Shown one piece after another: positions 21,724 to 30,879 of a stretch of 32,476 nt of DNA (position 1 is the first letter of the stretch; each line of letters begins with the position of its first letter). Origin of the DNA: an uncultured Clostridium sp. (GTDB lineage: Bacteria; Bacillota; Clostridia; Christensenellales; CAG-138); assembly GCA_900542285.1 (NCBI GenBank), contig UQNF01000017.1, positions 1-32,476 of the forward strand, read 5' to 3'. The translations under genes and the position numbers were made by a program. Below the pieces are notes generated by a model. That model was not told the origin of the DNA. It searched no databases and saw only the letters and a program-made list of their open reading frames with translations.

Positions 21724-23535
21724 TCAATAGACCTCGAATTGCGAATAAAACAGTTCTGCGTAGTATCCGTTCCGCTCAAGCAGCTCCTCGTGCCTGCCGC
21801 TTTCGACGATGGAGCCGTCCCTCACAACGAGGATGTTATCCGCATTCCGAATCGTGGAGAGCCTGTGCGCAATAACAAAGCAGGTCCTGTTCCGCATAAG
21901 CTCACGCATTGCGGACTGTATTATCATCTCGGTGCGGGTATCAACATTGCTCGTTGCCTCGTCAAGTATGAGCATATGCGAATCGAGCAGCATAGCTCTC
22001 GCAATGGTCATCAGCTGTTTTTGTCCCTTGGAAATGCTCGTGCCGTTTTCGCTCAGGATCGTGTCATAGCCATTCGGCAAGCGCATGATAAAGTTGTGGA
22101 TATGTGCTGCCTTGGCGGCGGCTATAACATCTTCCTTGGTTGCATTCTCATTGGCATAGGCGATGTTTTCCATGATGCTTCCGCTGAACAGCCATGTATC
22201 CTGCAAGACCATAGTATACGCTCCACGGAGGCTTTCTCGGGTCATTCCGTATATCGACTTATCGTCTATCGTTATGCTGCCGCTGTTCACATCATAGAAA
22301 CGCATCAGAAGATTGATTATTGTCGTCTTTCCTGCTCCGGTGGGGCCGACTATCGCTATGAGGCTGCCGTGCGGAGCGGTTAGACTGAAATCTTTAATTA
22401 TTGTCCGCTCCGGAACATAGCCGAAATCCACATGCTTAAGCTCCACATCCCCGACCACATCGGTGAGGACCTCCGCATCCGGAGCATCCTCCGGCTCGGG
22501 AGCTTCGTCAATTAGCCTGAACACCCTCTCCGCAGCGGCGAATGCGGATTGAAGCTCGCCAAAGATATTTGCCGTTTCATTTATCGGGCCCGAAAACTTC
22601 CTTGAGTACAGAACAAACGAGGATATTCCGTCAAGGCCTATCCCTCCGTTGATATAGAGGATAGCTCCGAATACGCTTACCAGTGTCAGCGAAAGGTTGT
22701 TTATGAAATTGACGGAAGGCCCCATTGCCGTGGCCGTGACCTCGGCGTTGTTATAGGCGTCTATCGCTTCCCCATTCTTTACATCAAAGCCTGCGATGAC
22801 CACATTCTCACGGTTATACGCTCTCGTTATCTTCTGTCCGTCGATCATCTCCTCGGCATAGCCGTTCATCTCCCCCAGCTTTCTGCTGCGCTTTCTGAAC
22901 AGCGGACGAACCTTCTTTGTGATATAGCGCGAAAACAGCATCGAGATCGGGACGGTGACGACAAAGATGAGCACAAGTTCGGGCTTTATCGTCAACATCA
23001 TTATGAACGAAACAACGACCGTTATCAGGCTCTTGACTATCTGAAGCAGATCGCTCGACAGCGATGCGTTCACCGTATCTATATCATAGGAAATAACGGA
23101 GATAATGTCGCCGGTCTGGCGTGTATCGAAAAAGCCCACGGGCAGGGTCGTAAGCCTATTGAAAACATCCCTGCGCATCTCATAGGTGACATTCCTTGAC
23201 AGCTTAACGAGCAGCACCGTCAGGATAAAGTTCATGACTCCGCTGATGATGTAAAATACTATCATCAGCGAGGTATAGTAGCCTACCGTCTCAAAGTCCG
23301 CCGTGCCCGGCTCGATGCCTATCGCACCGATGGCTTTGCCCGAAAGGCGAGGCCCCCAGAGCGCCAGCAGGTTGCCGACTATGACCAGCACTATGCATAC
23401 GGCGATAATGAACTTATGCTTGGACAGGTACTTCCACAGGCGCTTCATTATATAGCCCATGTCAGCCTTCTTTGTAGTCTCCGTTCGCTTTGCTTCCGCA
23501 GGAGAAACAGCACCCATCTGTGTCATCTTGGGCAT
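21724..23535 (-). CDS. ABC exporter half-transporter, catalytically canonical subunit
   Basis: This 603-residue type IV (MdlB/LmrA-like) half-transporter has six membrane helices (about 40-330) and an ATPase domain (about 365-600). Walker A is GPTGAGKTT, Walker B with catalytic Glu is LILDEATS, and the H-loop is VIAHRLST. The signature motif reads ISKGQ instead of LSGGQ. The partner encoded upstream has a degenerate Walker B and H-loop, so the two fit a heterodimeric exporter with one active site. Substrate is unknown; multidrug or lipid/peptide export are usual. Its ATG overlaps the partner's TAA (TAATG) with GGGAGG just upstream, showing translational coupling. An N-terminal extension of about 28 residues precedes the transmembrane domain. 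Confidence 0.9.
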   Translation of the reverse strand: MPKMTQMGAVSPAEAKRTETTKKADMGYIMKRLWKYLSKHKFIIAVCIVLVIVGNLLALWGPRLSGKAIGAIGIEPGTADFETVGYYTSLMIVFYIISGVMNFILTVLLVKLSRNVTYEMRRDVFNRLTTLPVGFFDTRQTGDIISVISYDIDTVNASLSSDLLQIVKSLITVVVSFIMMLTIKPELVLIFVVTVPISMLFSRYITKKVRPLFRKRSRKLGEMNGYAEEMIDGQKITRAYNRENVVIAGFDVKNGEAIDAYNNAEVTATAMGPSVNFINNLSLTLVSVFGAILYINGGIGLDGISSFVLYSRKFSGPINETANIFGELQSAFAAAERVFRLIDEAPEPEDAPDAEVLTDVVGDVELKHVDFGYVPERTIIKDFSLTAPHGSLIAIVGPTGAGKTTIINLLMRFYDVNSGSITIDDKSIYGMTRESLRGAYTMVLQDTWLFSGSIMENIAYANENATKEDVIAAAKAAHIHNFIMRLPNGYDTILSENGTSISKGQKQLMTIARAMLLDSHMLILDEATSNVDTRTEMIIQSAMRELMRNRTCFVIAHRLSTIRNADNILVVRDGSIVESGRHEELLERNGYYAELFYSQFEVY

Positions 23536-25301
23536 TATGCCGCACCTCCCATCTGCGTATCCGCAATGAGCTTATACTCGGGGCAGGATTCCATCAGCTC
23601 CGAATGCCTTCCCCTTCCGATTATGCTTCCCTCGTCCAGCACCAGGATCAGATCCGCATTCATTATCGAGCTTATGCGCTGAGCGATAATGACGGTCGTA
23701 GTATCCGGAAGGCTGCTGTGGAGCGCCTTTCTGAGGCTTGCGTCGGTCTTGTAGTCGAGCGCACTGGACGAATCGTCGAGTATCAGTATCTCCGGCTCTG
23801 CCGCCACCGCTCGGGCAATCAGCATACGCTGCTTCTGTCCGCCGCTGATATTTGTTCCCCTTGCGGTAAGCCTATATCCGGTGCCTTCGGGAAGCTCGTC
23901 AATCATCTGCTTGGCTTGGGCGAGAACTATCGCGCGGTTGACCTGCTCCTCGGTCAGCTCCCTTCCGAAGCTGATGTTCTCAAAGATAGAATTCGCCATG
24001 ATAAAGTCGTTCTGAAATGCTATGCCGAACTTTTTGCACAGCTCTTCACGCGAGATGCATCTGACATCCCTTCCGTCAACCAGAACCGTTCCCTTATCCG
24101 GATCGTAAAATCGTATCAACAGGTTGACTATCGTGGACTTGCCGCTGCCGGTCGCGCCAATGATGCCCAATGTCTGCCCCCTGTTGAGAGTGAAGCTGAT
24201 ATCAGTAAGATTGTTCTTTATATAGTCCCTTTCCTCTGAGCGCAGTCCGTCCGTTTCTTCCTTTTTATTATAGCTGAAGGTGACGCCCCTGAATTCTATA
24301 TGCGGCGCGTCCGCATTTTCCGTTTGAGCGTTCTCCTCTTCGGGAAGTATCGGCATATCGTCCTCGGCAAGCAGCACGCTCTCAATGCGCTTTGCGCTTG
24401 CGGAGCCCTTGGAACAAATGACGAACACCCTTGTTATGCCGAGCATTGCATTCAATATGATGGTGAAATAGCTCAAAAACGCAAGTATTGTACCCGGTTC
24501 GGTCAAGCCGGAGTTCACCCTGCGCGCGCCCACGATCACGACCAATGTCAAACCGATGTTCAGCACGATGGTAGCTGCCGGGTTGGTTATCGCCATGATA
24601 ACGCCTGCCTTCTTGTTTTCGTTGGCAAGGCCGGCATTTACATTATCAAAGCGTTTCCGCTCATGCTCGCCCTTGCCGAGCGCCTTTATAACCCTGACGC
24701 CGGTCGCATTCTCCTGCACGGTGCGTACGAGCTTATCGAGTATCTGCTGGCAATGGGTATATATGGGTACGCTGTACTTGGTCACAAAATAGACCACCAC
24801 CGCGATTATCGGGAGCATTGCAACCAACACCAGTGTGAGCATGGGGTCGAGGGTCAATGTGATAATTATTCCCCCTATGAGCAAAAACGGAGCGCGTACG
24901 CCGATGCGTTGAACTCGCACGAGCATATCGTTGACATTGTAGCTGTCGGTAGTAAGCCTTGATATGAGCGATGATACCGTGAATTCATCGGTCTTTCTCG
25001 CAGAGAGGTGGGAAATCTTTGCAAAAAGGTCATGCCTCAGCGTTTTTGTGACCTTGCTCGTATTCCTGACCGCCATGCGGTTGGCTGTAACATTCGTAAC
25101 GAGAGCCAAAACGGAGCACACGAGCATAACCACGCCCCAGAACAGGACCTGATTTATTTGCCCCGTCGGAGCTGCCTTATCGATTATGGTTTCAAGAAAA
25201 TACGGTATGGTCAGATCGAACATTGCGGCAATGAATTTTAGCGTCAAGCCGCCGATCATAGGCCATAGCACCGGCTTTATGTACTTATAAACTGTCCTCA
25301 T
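23535..25301 (-). CDS. ABC exporter half-transporter, degenerate-site subunit
   Basis: This 588-residue half-transporter has six membrane helices (about 12-310) and an ATPase domain (about 330-580). Walker A is GATGSGKST and the signature is a canonical ISGGQ. Walker B ends LILDDSS, with Asp in place of the catalytic Glu, and the H-loop reads IIAQRIS with Gln in place of His. These are the hallmarks of the inactive-site subunit of heterodimeric exporters such as TM287/288. A charged insertion (about 320-360) links the two domains. It is the first gene of the two-gene operon, preceded by AGGGA and a good promoter. Export direction is inferred from fold; cargo cannot be told. Confidence 0.9.
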   Translation of the reverse strand: MRTVYKYIKPVLWPMIGGLTLKFIAAMFDLTIPYFLETIIDKAAPTGQINQVLFWGVVMLVCSVLALVTNVTANRMAVRNTSKVTKTLRHDLFAKISHLSARKTDEFTVSSLISRLTTDSYNVNDMLVRVQRIGVRAPFLLIGGIIITLTLDPMLTLVLVAMLPIIAVVVYFVTKYSVPIYTHCQQILDKLVRTVQENATGVRVIKALGKGEHERKRFDNVNAGLANENKKAGVIMAITNPAATIVLNIGLTLVVIVGARRVNSGLTEPGTILAFLSYFTIILNAMLGITRVFVICSKGSASAKRIESVLLAEDDMPILPEEENAQTENADAPHIEFRGVTFSYNKKEETDGLRSEERDYIKNNLTDISFTLNRGQTLGIIGATGSGKSTIVNLLIRFYDPDKGTVLVDGRDVRCISREELCKKFGIAFQNDFIMANSIFENISFGRELTEEQVNRAIVLAQAKQMIDELPEGTGYRLTARGTNISGGQKQRMLIARAVAAEPEILILDDSSSALDYKTDASLRKALHSSLPDTTTVIIAQRISSIMNADLILVLDEGSIIGRGRHSELMESCPEYKLIADTQMGGAA

Positions 25302-25331
25302 TCGATATCCCTGTCTACTTATTTTGTCGAT

Positions 25332-25360
25332 ATATTAGCATGATTTCAAAATAAAGTCAA
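25332..25360 (-). promoter_or_regulatory. Promoter of the ABC exporter operon
   Basis: On the minus strand TTGACT (25355-25360), 17 bp and TAATAT (25332-25337). Start near 25325, short leader. It begins 12 bp after the T-tract of the preceding terminator. Confidence 0.8.
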
Positions 25361-25372
25361 ACCGCTTCGGTG

Positions 25373-25399
25373 AAAAAAACGGGCCGCCGAAGCGGCCCG
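25373..25399 (-). terminator. Terminator of the satD-polA-SBP run
   Basis: On the minus strand a perfect 8-bp GC stem closes a TTCG loop (25399-25380) and is followed by seven T. It lies 28 bp after the stop of the solute-binding protein gene. This is the strongest intrinsic terminator in the window. Confidence 0.95.
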
Positions 25400-25427
25400 A
25401 GCCCCATTGCAAATCATCCGCAAAGGG

Positions 25428-27041
25428 TTACTTAACATAATACCATTTTCTGATATCACGCATCAGGCCTGGCTCCCTAAGCGTCTCGATACCGTTTATC
25501 CTTGCTCTGTATATAACGCTGCTCAGCCTAAAATACAGCACGATGAAAGGCAGCTCCTCCGTAAACGCCGCCTGCAGCTCATATGCACGTTCTCTCATCG
25601 CCGTTTCACTGCCGGCTCTGTTCATCAATGCGACCAGGCTATCGATCCTGCTGTCGGAATAGCCTCCGAAATTGTTTCTTCCGTTGGTCAGGAGGAATTT
25701 GGACAGATCGTTGCTCTCCGAAAGGTTGAACCCAACGGCAGCCAGATCCCAATCCCCGCCGGACAGCGCAGTCAGGAATGGGTTGTCCTCCTTGTTCAGG
25801 TCATGCTCAGGATTAATGAGCTGCACATCAATACCCACGCCGCGAAGGTTATCGGCTATCATGGCGGCCGCATCTGCGCGTACGGAGTTGTCGGTGGTGC
25901 TGCCGCACAGCAGGCGAAGCGTGACGGCGCTGCCGTCCTTCATGAGCTTTCCGTCCTCGTCCCATGTACAGCCGCATTCGGCGAGAAGCTTCAGGGCCGT
26001 ATCAATATTATAGTCAAACACGACCTGTGAGCTGTCGTAAAGCCATGAATCCGGAGGAAACGGCACATCGCTCGAACGAGCCTTGTTCAGGTATACATTC
26101 GTGATTATCGAGCTTCTGTCGATGAGATGCGCCAGCGCCGAGCGGAAGCGTTTGTCGGCCAAAAGCCCGTTAGTGTGGTTTATCAAAAGCGTTTCCATCT
26201 GCTGAGTCATGCAGTCGGCAACTATCGTTTCTCCTGCGGAGGCGTACTGACCGACGGCAAGCTGAGATGTTGAAACGAAGTCCAGCATATCCGCTTCATA
26301 CGAGGCTATCGCCAAATCGTTAGAGCCTCTTGCGAGGAATTCTACGGTGGCGATGTTCGGAGTCTTTTCCCACCAAACGGTATTCACCTTCAATACTATC
26401 CGCTCATCCGAAACCTTGTCCACACGGTATGCGCCCGTTCCAAGCATTACCGCCTCGGAATCAGCCTTCTTCACCGGGAAATTGAGGCTGTACAGCGCAG
26501 AGAGTCCGACCGAATTGCTTGCAACGATCAAGGTAAGGTCGTCCTGCTTATACATATCGGAGATGTTCTTTGCGGCGTCGGAATAATAGCCGTCCCGGAT
26601 CTCACGGATCTGATTGAATGTATAGATGACGTCGTCGGCGGTAAAGGGACTGCCGTCATGCCATGTAACTCCGCTTCTAAGCTTAAGCATCCATTTTCCG
26701 TCATTCGTGTACGGAGTCCAGCTCTGAACGAGCGAAGGGGTCAGCATATTGCTCGTATCCACAGCGATAAGAGGGTCATAGACGAGCGAAAAAAGCTGAT
26801 ACATCTCCTCCGTAGTGACCAATAGAGGGTCATACCCCCCATCGGAAAGCGAAATATTCTCCGGCATCGGCAGGCGCAGCGTGCCGCCCTGCACCGCCTG
26901 CGGCTCACTCGTCACATTCGGCGTCGGCGAGGCAGGTTCCGGAGTATGTTCAGGTGCTCTCGAACAGCCCATGAGCGCCGCAGCGGCAAGCGCCAGCATG
27001 AGGGCAGCAGCCCTAATCATAAAGTTTTTTGTACTTTTCAT
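25428..27041 (-). CDS. Family-5 solute-binding lipoprotein (peptide/nickel type)
   Basis: This 537-residue extracellular lipoprotein has a signal with lipobox LMGC (Cys at 25), a Pro/Thr/Glu-rich spacer (28-50) and the SBP_bac_5 fold. Family segments include SWTPYTNDGKWMLKLRSGVTWHDGSPFTADDV (split here only by eye) and LGTGAYRV, plus ALAHLIDR and a C-terminal LPFIVLYFR. Relatives bind oligopeptides, dipeptides or nickel for ABC import. No permease or ATPase of that importer lies in the window, so it is an orphan or works with distant subunits. The ATG at 27041 lies inside the last 29 bp of the lytic transglycosylase gene; AAAGG is 12 nt upstream. A later ATG at 27020 would still keep the signal. 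Confidence 0.88.
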   Translation of the reverse strand: MKSTKNFMIRAAALMLALAAAALMGCSRAPEHTPEPASPTPNVTSEPQAVQGGTLRLPMPENISLSDGGYDPLLVTTEEMYQLFSLVYDPLIAVDTSNMLTPSLVQSWTPYTNDGKWMLKLRSGVTWHDGSPFTADDVIYTFNQIREIRDGYYSDAAKNISDMYKQDDLTLIVASNSVGLSALYSLNFPVKKADSEAVMLGTGAYRVDKVSDERIVLKVNTVWWEKTPNIATVEFLARGSNDLAIASYEADMLDFVSTSQLAVGQYASAGETIVADCMTQQMETLLINHTNGLLADKRFRSALAHLIDRSSIITNVYLNKARSSDVPFPPDSWLYDSSQVVFDYNIDTALKLLAECGCTWDEDGKLMKDGSAVTLRLLCGSTTDNSVRADAAAMIADNLRGVGIDVQLINPEHDLNKEDNPFLTALSGGDWDLAAVGFNLSESNDLSKFLLTNGRNNFGGYSDSRIDSLVALMNRAGSETAMRERAYELQAAFTEELPFIVLYFRLSSVIYRARINGIETLREPGLMRDIRKWYYVK

Positions 27042-27669
27042 AAGAGTATTTTACCTTTGCAACATAGTTTGAGGTCTCGGCGTACGGTATTTTCAGCGTC
27101 TCTCCATCATAGTATTCGGGACTGTTCAGCCATTCGTCAACCTTACCGCTTCCGGCATTGTAAGCCGCAATAGCAAAATCGAGGTTTCCGTCATAGCGTT
27201 CCAGCAGATACGACAGCAAATAGCAGCCTATTTCAATATTGTACCCGGGCTCTGTTATCCTGGAGCTGTCGTATTCTTCGCCCTTTCGCCACATGACCCA
27301 CTCGCCCGTCTCCGGCATTATCTGCATAAGCCCCGTTGCGCCGGCATGGCTTTGTGCGTCCGGAACAAAATCGCTTTCGACCTTTATTACCGCATAAACG
27401 AGCCAGCGGTCAAGGTCATAGGTCTTTGCCGCCTGTGCGACCTCGACCCCATATTTTAGGGGAAATATCCTCCTGGATATGGATTCCGAACACAGCACGC
27501 CAATGACTATAAGGGCGACAAGCAGCAGGGATACTGTGATAAGCATCGTCCATTTTCGCCTGCCGCGCGAGGTCTTTCCGCGCTTTCGGGCGCAGCCCGT
27601 ATTTCCCACGCCCCTCGGCGTGCTTTTCTTTTTCCTTCTATTCTTTGTCCTTCCAGTCATTCCGGTCAA
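27013..27669 (-). CDS. Membrane-anchored lytic transglycosylase (SLT domain)
   Basis: This 218-residue protein has a very basic cytoplasmic N-terminus (1-40), one membrane helix (about 42-62) and an extracellular SLT domain (about 75-218). Catalytic Glu lies in IKVESDF, followed by the family motifs GATGLMQIMP and AIAAYNAG. Such enzymes cut the glycan strand of peptidoglycan, leaving 1,6-anhydro ends. The start chosen is TTG 27669 because AAGGA sits 7 nt upstream; the ATG three codons later is too far from that site. It follows coaE by 18 bp and overlaps the solute-binding protein gene by 29 bp. Confidence 0.9.
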   Translation of the reverse strand: MTGMTGRTKNRRKKKSTPRGVGNTGCARKRGKTSRGRRKWTMLITVSLLLVALIVIGVLCSESISRRIFPLKYGVEVAQAAKTYDLDRWLVYAVIKVESDFVPDAQSHAGATGLMQIMPETGEWVMWRKGEEYDSSRITEPGYNIEIGCYLLSYLLERYDGNLDFAIAAYNAGSGKVDEWLNSPEYYDGETLKIPYAETSNYVAKVKYSYEKYKKLYD

Positions 27670-27687
27670 AGGCGTTTCCTTCCCCTT

Positions 27688-28266
27688 TTATCCAAGTTTT
27701 TCCAATACCCTAAGCAGCTTTTCTTCCAGTTCGCCCTCATCCCCATCGTTTTCAACGATAAAGTTTGCATATCGTTTTTTCTTCCACTGGGGCATCTGAG
27801 CTGCTATACGCTGTCTGGCTTCGCTTCTCGAAAGTCCGTCCCTGAGCATAATGCGCCTGTACCTCGTCTCGATATCGGAGGTAACAAGAATCACGCAGTC
27901 GCAGTCCTTATTCAATCCGCTTTCAATGAGAAGCGGCACATCAAGGACCGCGCAGCCCTTCTCCGCCTCCTGCTCCCTCGCCCGGCGAAAAAGCTCTCTT
28001 TTTATCGCAGGATGCGTTATCCGGTTCAAATCATCCGCTCTTCCCGAACCAAACGCCGCCCGGGAGAGGCTTCTCCTGTCTATCGCGCCGTCGGGCAAAA
28101 GGATCCCTTCTCCGAATTCCTTACAAAGTGCAGATATTATTTCAGGATCCGAAAGTGTCTCATGCGCAATCTCATCGGCATCGATGACGGCATAGCCATG
28201 TTCGGCCAGTATCCTTGCGGCTGTGGATTTCCCTGCCGCCATGCTTCCCGTTAAGCCTATCAGCAT
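27688..28266 (-). CDS. coaE: Dephospho-CoA kinase
   Basis: This 192-residue cytoplasmic kinase should carry out the last step of coenzyme A synthesis, phosphorylating the ribose 3'-OH of dephospho-CoA. Walker A is GSMAAGKST (7-15, unusual Met in the second position). IDADEIAHE is the conserved substrate-binding segment, ITHPAI and VLDVPLLIESGL are CoaE hallmarks, and RIMLRDGLSRSEARQRIAAQ is the lid. Length is normal. GAGG lies only 2 nt before the ATG, a short spacing. It follows polA by 15 bp, a pairing common in Firmicutes. Confidence 0.93.
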   Translation of the reverse strand: MLIGLTGSMAAGKSTAARILAEHGYAVIDADEIAHETLSDPEIISALCKEFGEGILLPDGAIDRRSLSRAAFGSGRADDLNRITHPAIKRELFRRAREQEAEKGCAVLDVPLLIESGLNKDCDCVILVTSDIETRYRRIMLRDGLSRSEARQRIAAQMPQWKKKRYANFIVENDGDEGELEEKLLRVLEKLG

Positions 28267-28281
28267 ATCCTCACGCTTTCA

Positions 28282-30864
28282 TCACTTAGTATCAAACCAG
28301 CTGTCACCGCTGCTGGTATCCGCAACGAGGGGCACCCTAAGCTCGGCGACTCCGCACATGCAATCGTGCAAAAGCTCCTTCACCCTTCCGACCTCATCCT
28401 CCGGGGTATCGATAATGAGCTCGTCATGAATCTGCAGGATAAGCTTGGCACGAAGTCCTTCCTTTTTGAGCCTGTCGTGTACTCTTACCATCGCAACCTT
28501 TATTATATCGGCGGCGCTGCCCTGAATGGGCATATTCATCGCAACGCGTTCGCCGAAGGAGCGTGTGTTGTAGTTGGATGAAGAAAGCTCCGGCAGGGGG
28601 CGTCTTCTGCCCATAATCGTTTCCGCATAGCCCAAGCGCTTGCCCTGCTCCACGGTATCTTGCATGAATTGCTTAACTCCTGTACAGCGGTCGAGATATT
28701 TTTCTATGTACTGCGCAGCCTTCTTTTGAGATATTCCAAGCTGCTCCGACAGCCCGAATGCACTGATTCCGTAGACTATCCCAAAATTGACGGCCTTTGC
28801 TGCCGAACGCATCTCCCTCGTCACCTCGTCCTTCGGTACGCCAAAAACCTCCGAAGCGGTTCGGGTATGAATGTCATCGCCGTCGATGAACGCCGAGATA
28901 AGCGCTTCATCTCCGCTCATATGCGCCAGCACCCTCAGCTCTATCTGCGAATAGTCAGCGCCGACGAGCTTATTCCCCGGGCTTGCGATGAACGCGCGGC
29001 GTATCTCCCTTCCAAGCTCCGTTCTCACCGGAATATTTTGAAGGTTCGGATCCTGTGACGATATCCTCCCCGTTGCGGTGACATTCTGGTTGAGAGTTGT
29101 ATGTATCCTGCCGTCGCTGCCAAGCTTATCGAGCATTGCGTCGATAAATGTTGACTTGAGCTTTGTAAGGAACCTGTACTCCGTCACCAGCGGAACTATC
29201 GGATGAAGCTCCTTGAGGGAATCGAGCACATCGCTGTCGGTCGAATACCCGGTTTTGGTCTTTTTCTTGGGCGGAAGCATCAGCTTTTCAAAGAGTATTT
29301 GGCCAAGCTGTTTTGGCGACAGTATGTTGAACCTCTCTCCTGCAAGCTCGTAGCATTCGCTTTCGATCTCCTCCGCGCGCTTTTTAATTCTGCTTCCGAG
29401 TGAAATGAGTACATCCCTGTCCACCATGAAGCCCGTGCGTTCCATATCGAACAGCACGCCTACAAGCGGCAGCTCCACTTCATAATAGAGCTTATCCATG
29501 CCGCTTTCGGCGAGCTTACTGCCCAGCATCGTGCGAAGAAGCATGAGCGAAGCCGCACTGCCGCTGCCGAGTCCGCTCTCCTCCGCCAAGGTTTTCAGAT
29601 CCTTTGCCGGGTGAAGGGCGTTTAGAAGATAATCCGCTATCATCACATCAAATTCAAGGTTGTTCAGGCTTATCCCATACTGTGAGATAAGATTCATCAC
29701 CCTTTTACCGTCGAAAAGGATCTTTCCGATTTTTTCATTTTCAAGCAGCGGCTTGAGCCTTGCTATCACATCCTCCGGAAGGAATCCGGGCTCGAGCAAA
29801 GTGCCTCCAAGCCGGAGCTCATATTCCGTTGTTAATATGTAATCCTCGCCCGCTCCGGCAAAGCTGACGCCGGTTTCGGTAATATCGAGGGCCAGATGCG
29901 GCATTTTCCCTGCCGTTTCAACGGCTTTAATAAGCTCTTCGTCACCGCCCAACAAAACTCTTTCGAATTCGGCATGGGGTACCGGGGCGGCAGGGGTATC
30001 GCCGGAACTGCTGATCTCCCGAACACGCTTAGTGACGGCGCGAAGCTCAAGCCTTACGAGCGTGTCAATGGCGTTTTTTAACATCCCGACATGGAATTTT
30101 GTATCCTCGAGCCCTTCCCTTACAGGGGCGGAGGTGTCTATCGTGCCAAGAGTATAGCTCAGCCTTGCATTATCGCATCCGGCGATAAGCTTTTCACGCA
30201 ATGCACCCTTTTCGTTTTCGATGTTTTCCAGAACGCCTTCAAGGCTTCCGTATTTTTCCAGCAGCTTCAGCGCGGTCTTTTCGCCAACGCCCTTTATGCC
30301 GGGCAGATTATCTGAGCTGTCCCCCATGAGCCCCTTCAGGTCCACCATATGTTCGGGATCCAAACCGTATTCCTCGCGGAGAGTGGCTTCGTCATATTCC
30401 GTTGTCTCGCTTATCCCCTTCCTGGTCATAAGCACATGGGTATCCCGATTTATCAGTTGGAGCGCGTCCCTGTCACCTGTCACGAGCAGCGCCTCGACTC
30501 CGGCGGCATTCGCCTTTCTTGAAAACGTGCCGAGAATATCATCCGCTTCATAATGCTCACACTCTATGACCGCAATGCCCATCTCCGCAAGTATGCCCTT
30601 TAGCAGCGGAAACTGGGCTTTAAGCTCCTCCGGGGTCTCCTTCCTGCCTGCCTTGTATTCGGGGTATGCTTCATGGCGGAAGGTCTTTGCAGGCATGTCA
30701 AAGCCCACGAGCATATAATCGGGCTTCATGTCTATAAGCTTCATGAGCATGGATAAAAAGCCGTGGAGTGCGCCGGTTGGCACACCCTCGCGGTTGGTCA
30801 TGCCCGGAAGTGCATAAAATGCACGGAACATCAACGAGTTTCCGTCAATGGCTATCAGTTTCAT
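28282..30864 (-). CDS. polA: DNA polymerase I
   Basis: This 860-residue enzyme processes Okazaki fragments and fills repair gaps. The N-terminal 5'-3' exonuclease (1-290) has IDGNSLMFRAFYA, EADDILGTF, TGDRDALQL and the helix-hairpin-helix GIKGVGEKTA. The middle domain (about 300-460) aligns with the 3'-5' exonuclease but its first motif reads LDITETG instead of FDTET, so proofreading is probably lost. The polymerase domain has motif A GADYSQIELR (D637), motif B AKAVNFGIVYG and motif C QIHDELIID (D814). AGGAGG precedes the ATG. It is the third gene of the run led by the SatD-family gene, 15 bp after the DUF3307 gene. Confidence 0.96.
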   Translation of the reverse strand: MKLIAIDGNSLMFRAFYALPGMTNREGVPTGALHGFLSMLMKLIDMKPDYMLVGFDMPAKTFRHEAYPEYKAGRKETPEELKAQFPLLKGILAEMGIAVIECEHYEADDILGTFSRKANAAGVEALLVTGDRDALQLINRDTHVLMTRKGISETTEYDEATLREEYGLDPEHMVDLKGLMGDSSDNLPGIKGVGEKTALKLLEKYGSLEGVLENIENEKGALREKLIAGCDNARLSYTLGTIDTSAPVREGLEDTKFHVGMLKNAIDTLVRLELRAVTKRVREISSSGDTPAAPVPHAEFERVLLGGDEELIKAVETAGKMPHLALDITETGVSFAGAGEDYILTTEYELRLGGTLLEPGFLPEDVIARLKPLLENEKIGKILFDGKRVMNLISQYGISLNNLEFDVMIADYLLNALHPAKDLKTLAEESGLGSGSAASLMLLRTMLGSKLAESGMDKLYYEVELPLVGVLFDMERTGFMVDRDVLISLGSRIKKRAEEIESECYELAGERFNILSPKQLGQILFEKLMLPPKKKTKTGYSTDSDVLDSLKELHPIVPLVTEYRFLTKLKSTFIDAMLDKLGSDGRIHTTLNQNVTATGRISSQDPNLQNIPVRTELGREIRRAFIASPGNKLVGADYSQIELRVLAHMSGDEALISAFIDGDDIHTRTASEVFGVPKDEVTREMRSAAKAVNFGIVYGISAFGLSEQLGISQKKAAQYIEKYLDRCTGVKQFMQDTVEQGKRLGYAETIMGRRRPLPELSSSNYNTRSFGERVAMNMPIQGSAADIIKVAMVRVHDRLKKEGLRAKLILQIHDELIIDTPEDEVGRVKELLHDCMCGVAELRVPLVADTSSGDSWFDTK

Positions 30865-30879
30865 TCCCTTGTCCTCCTA

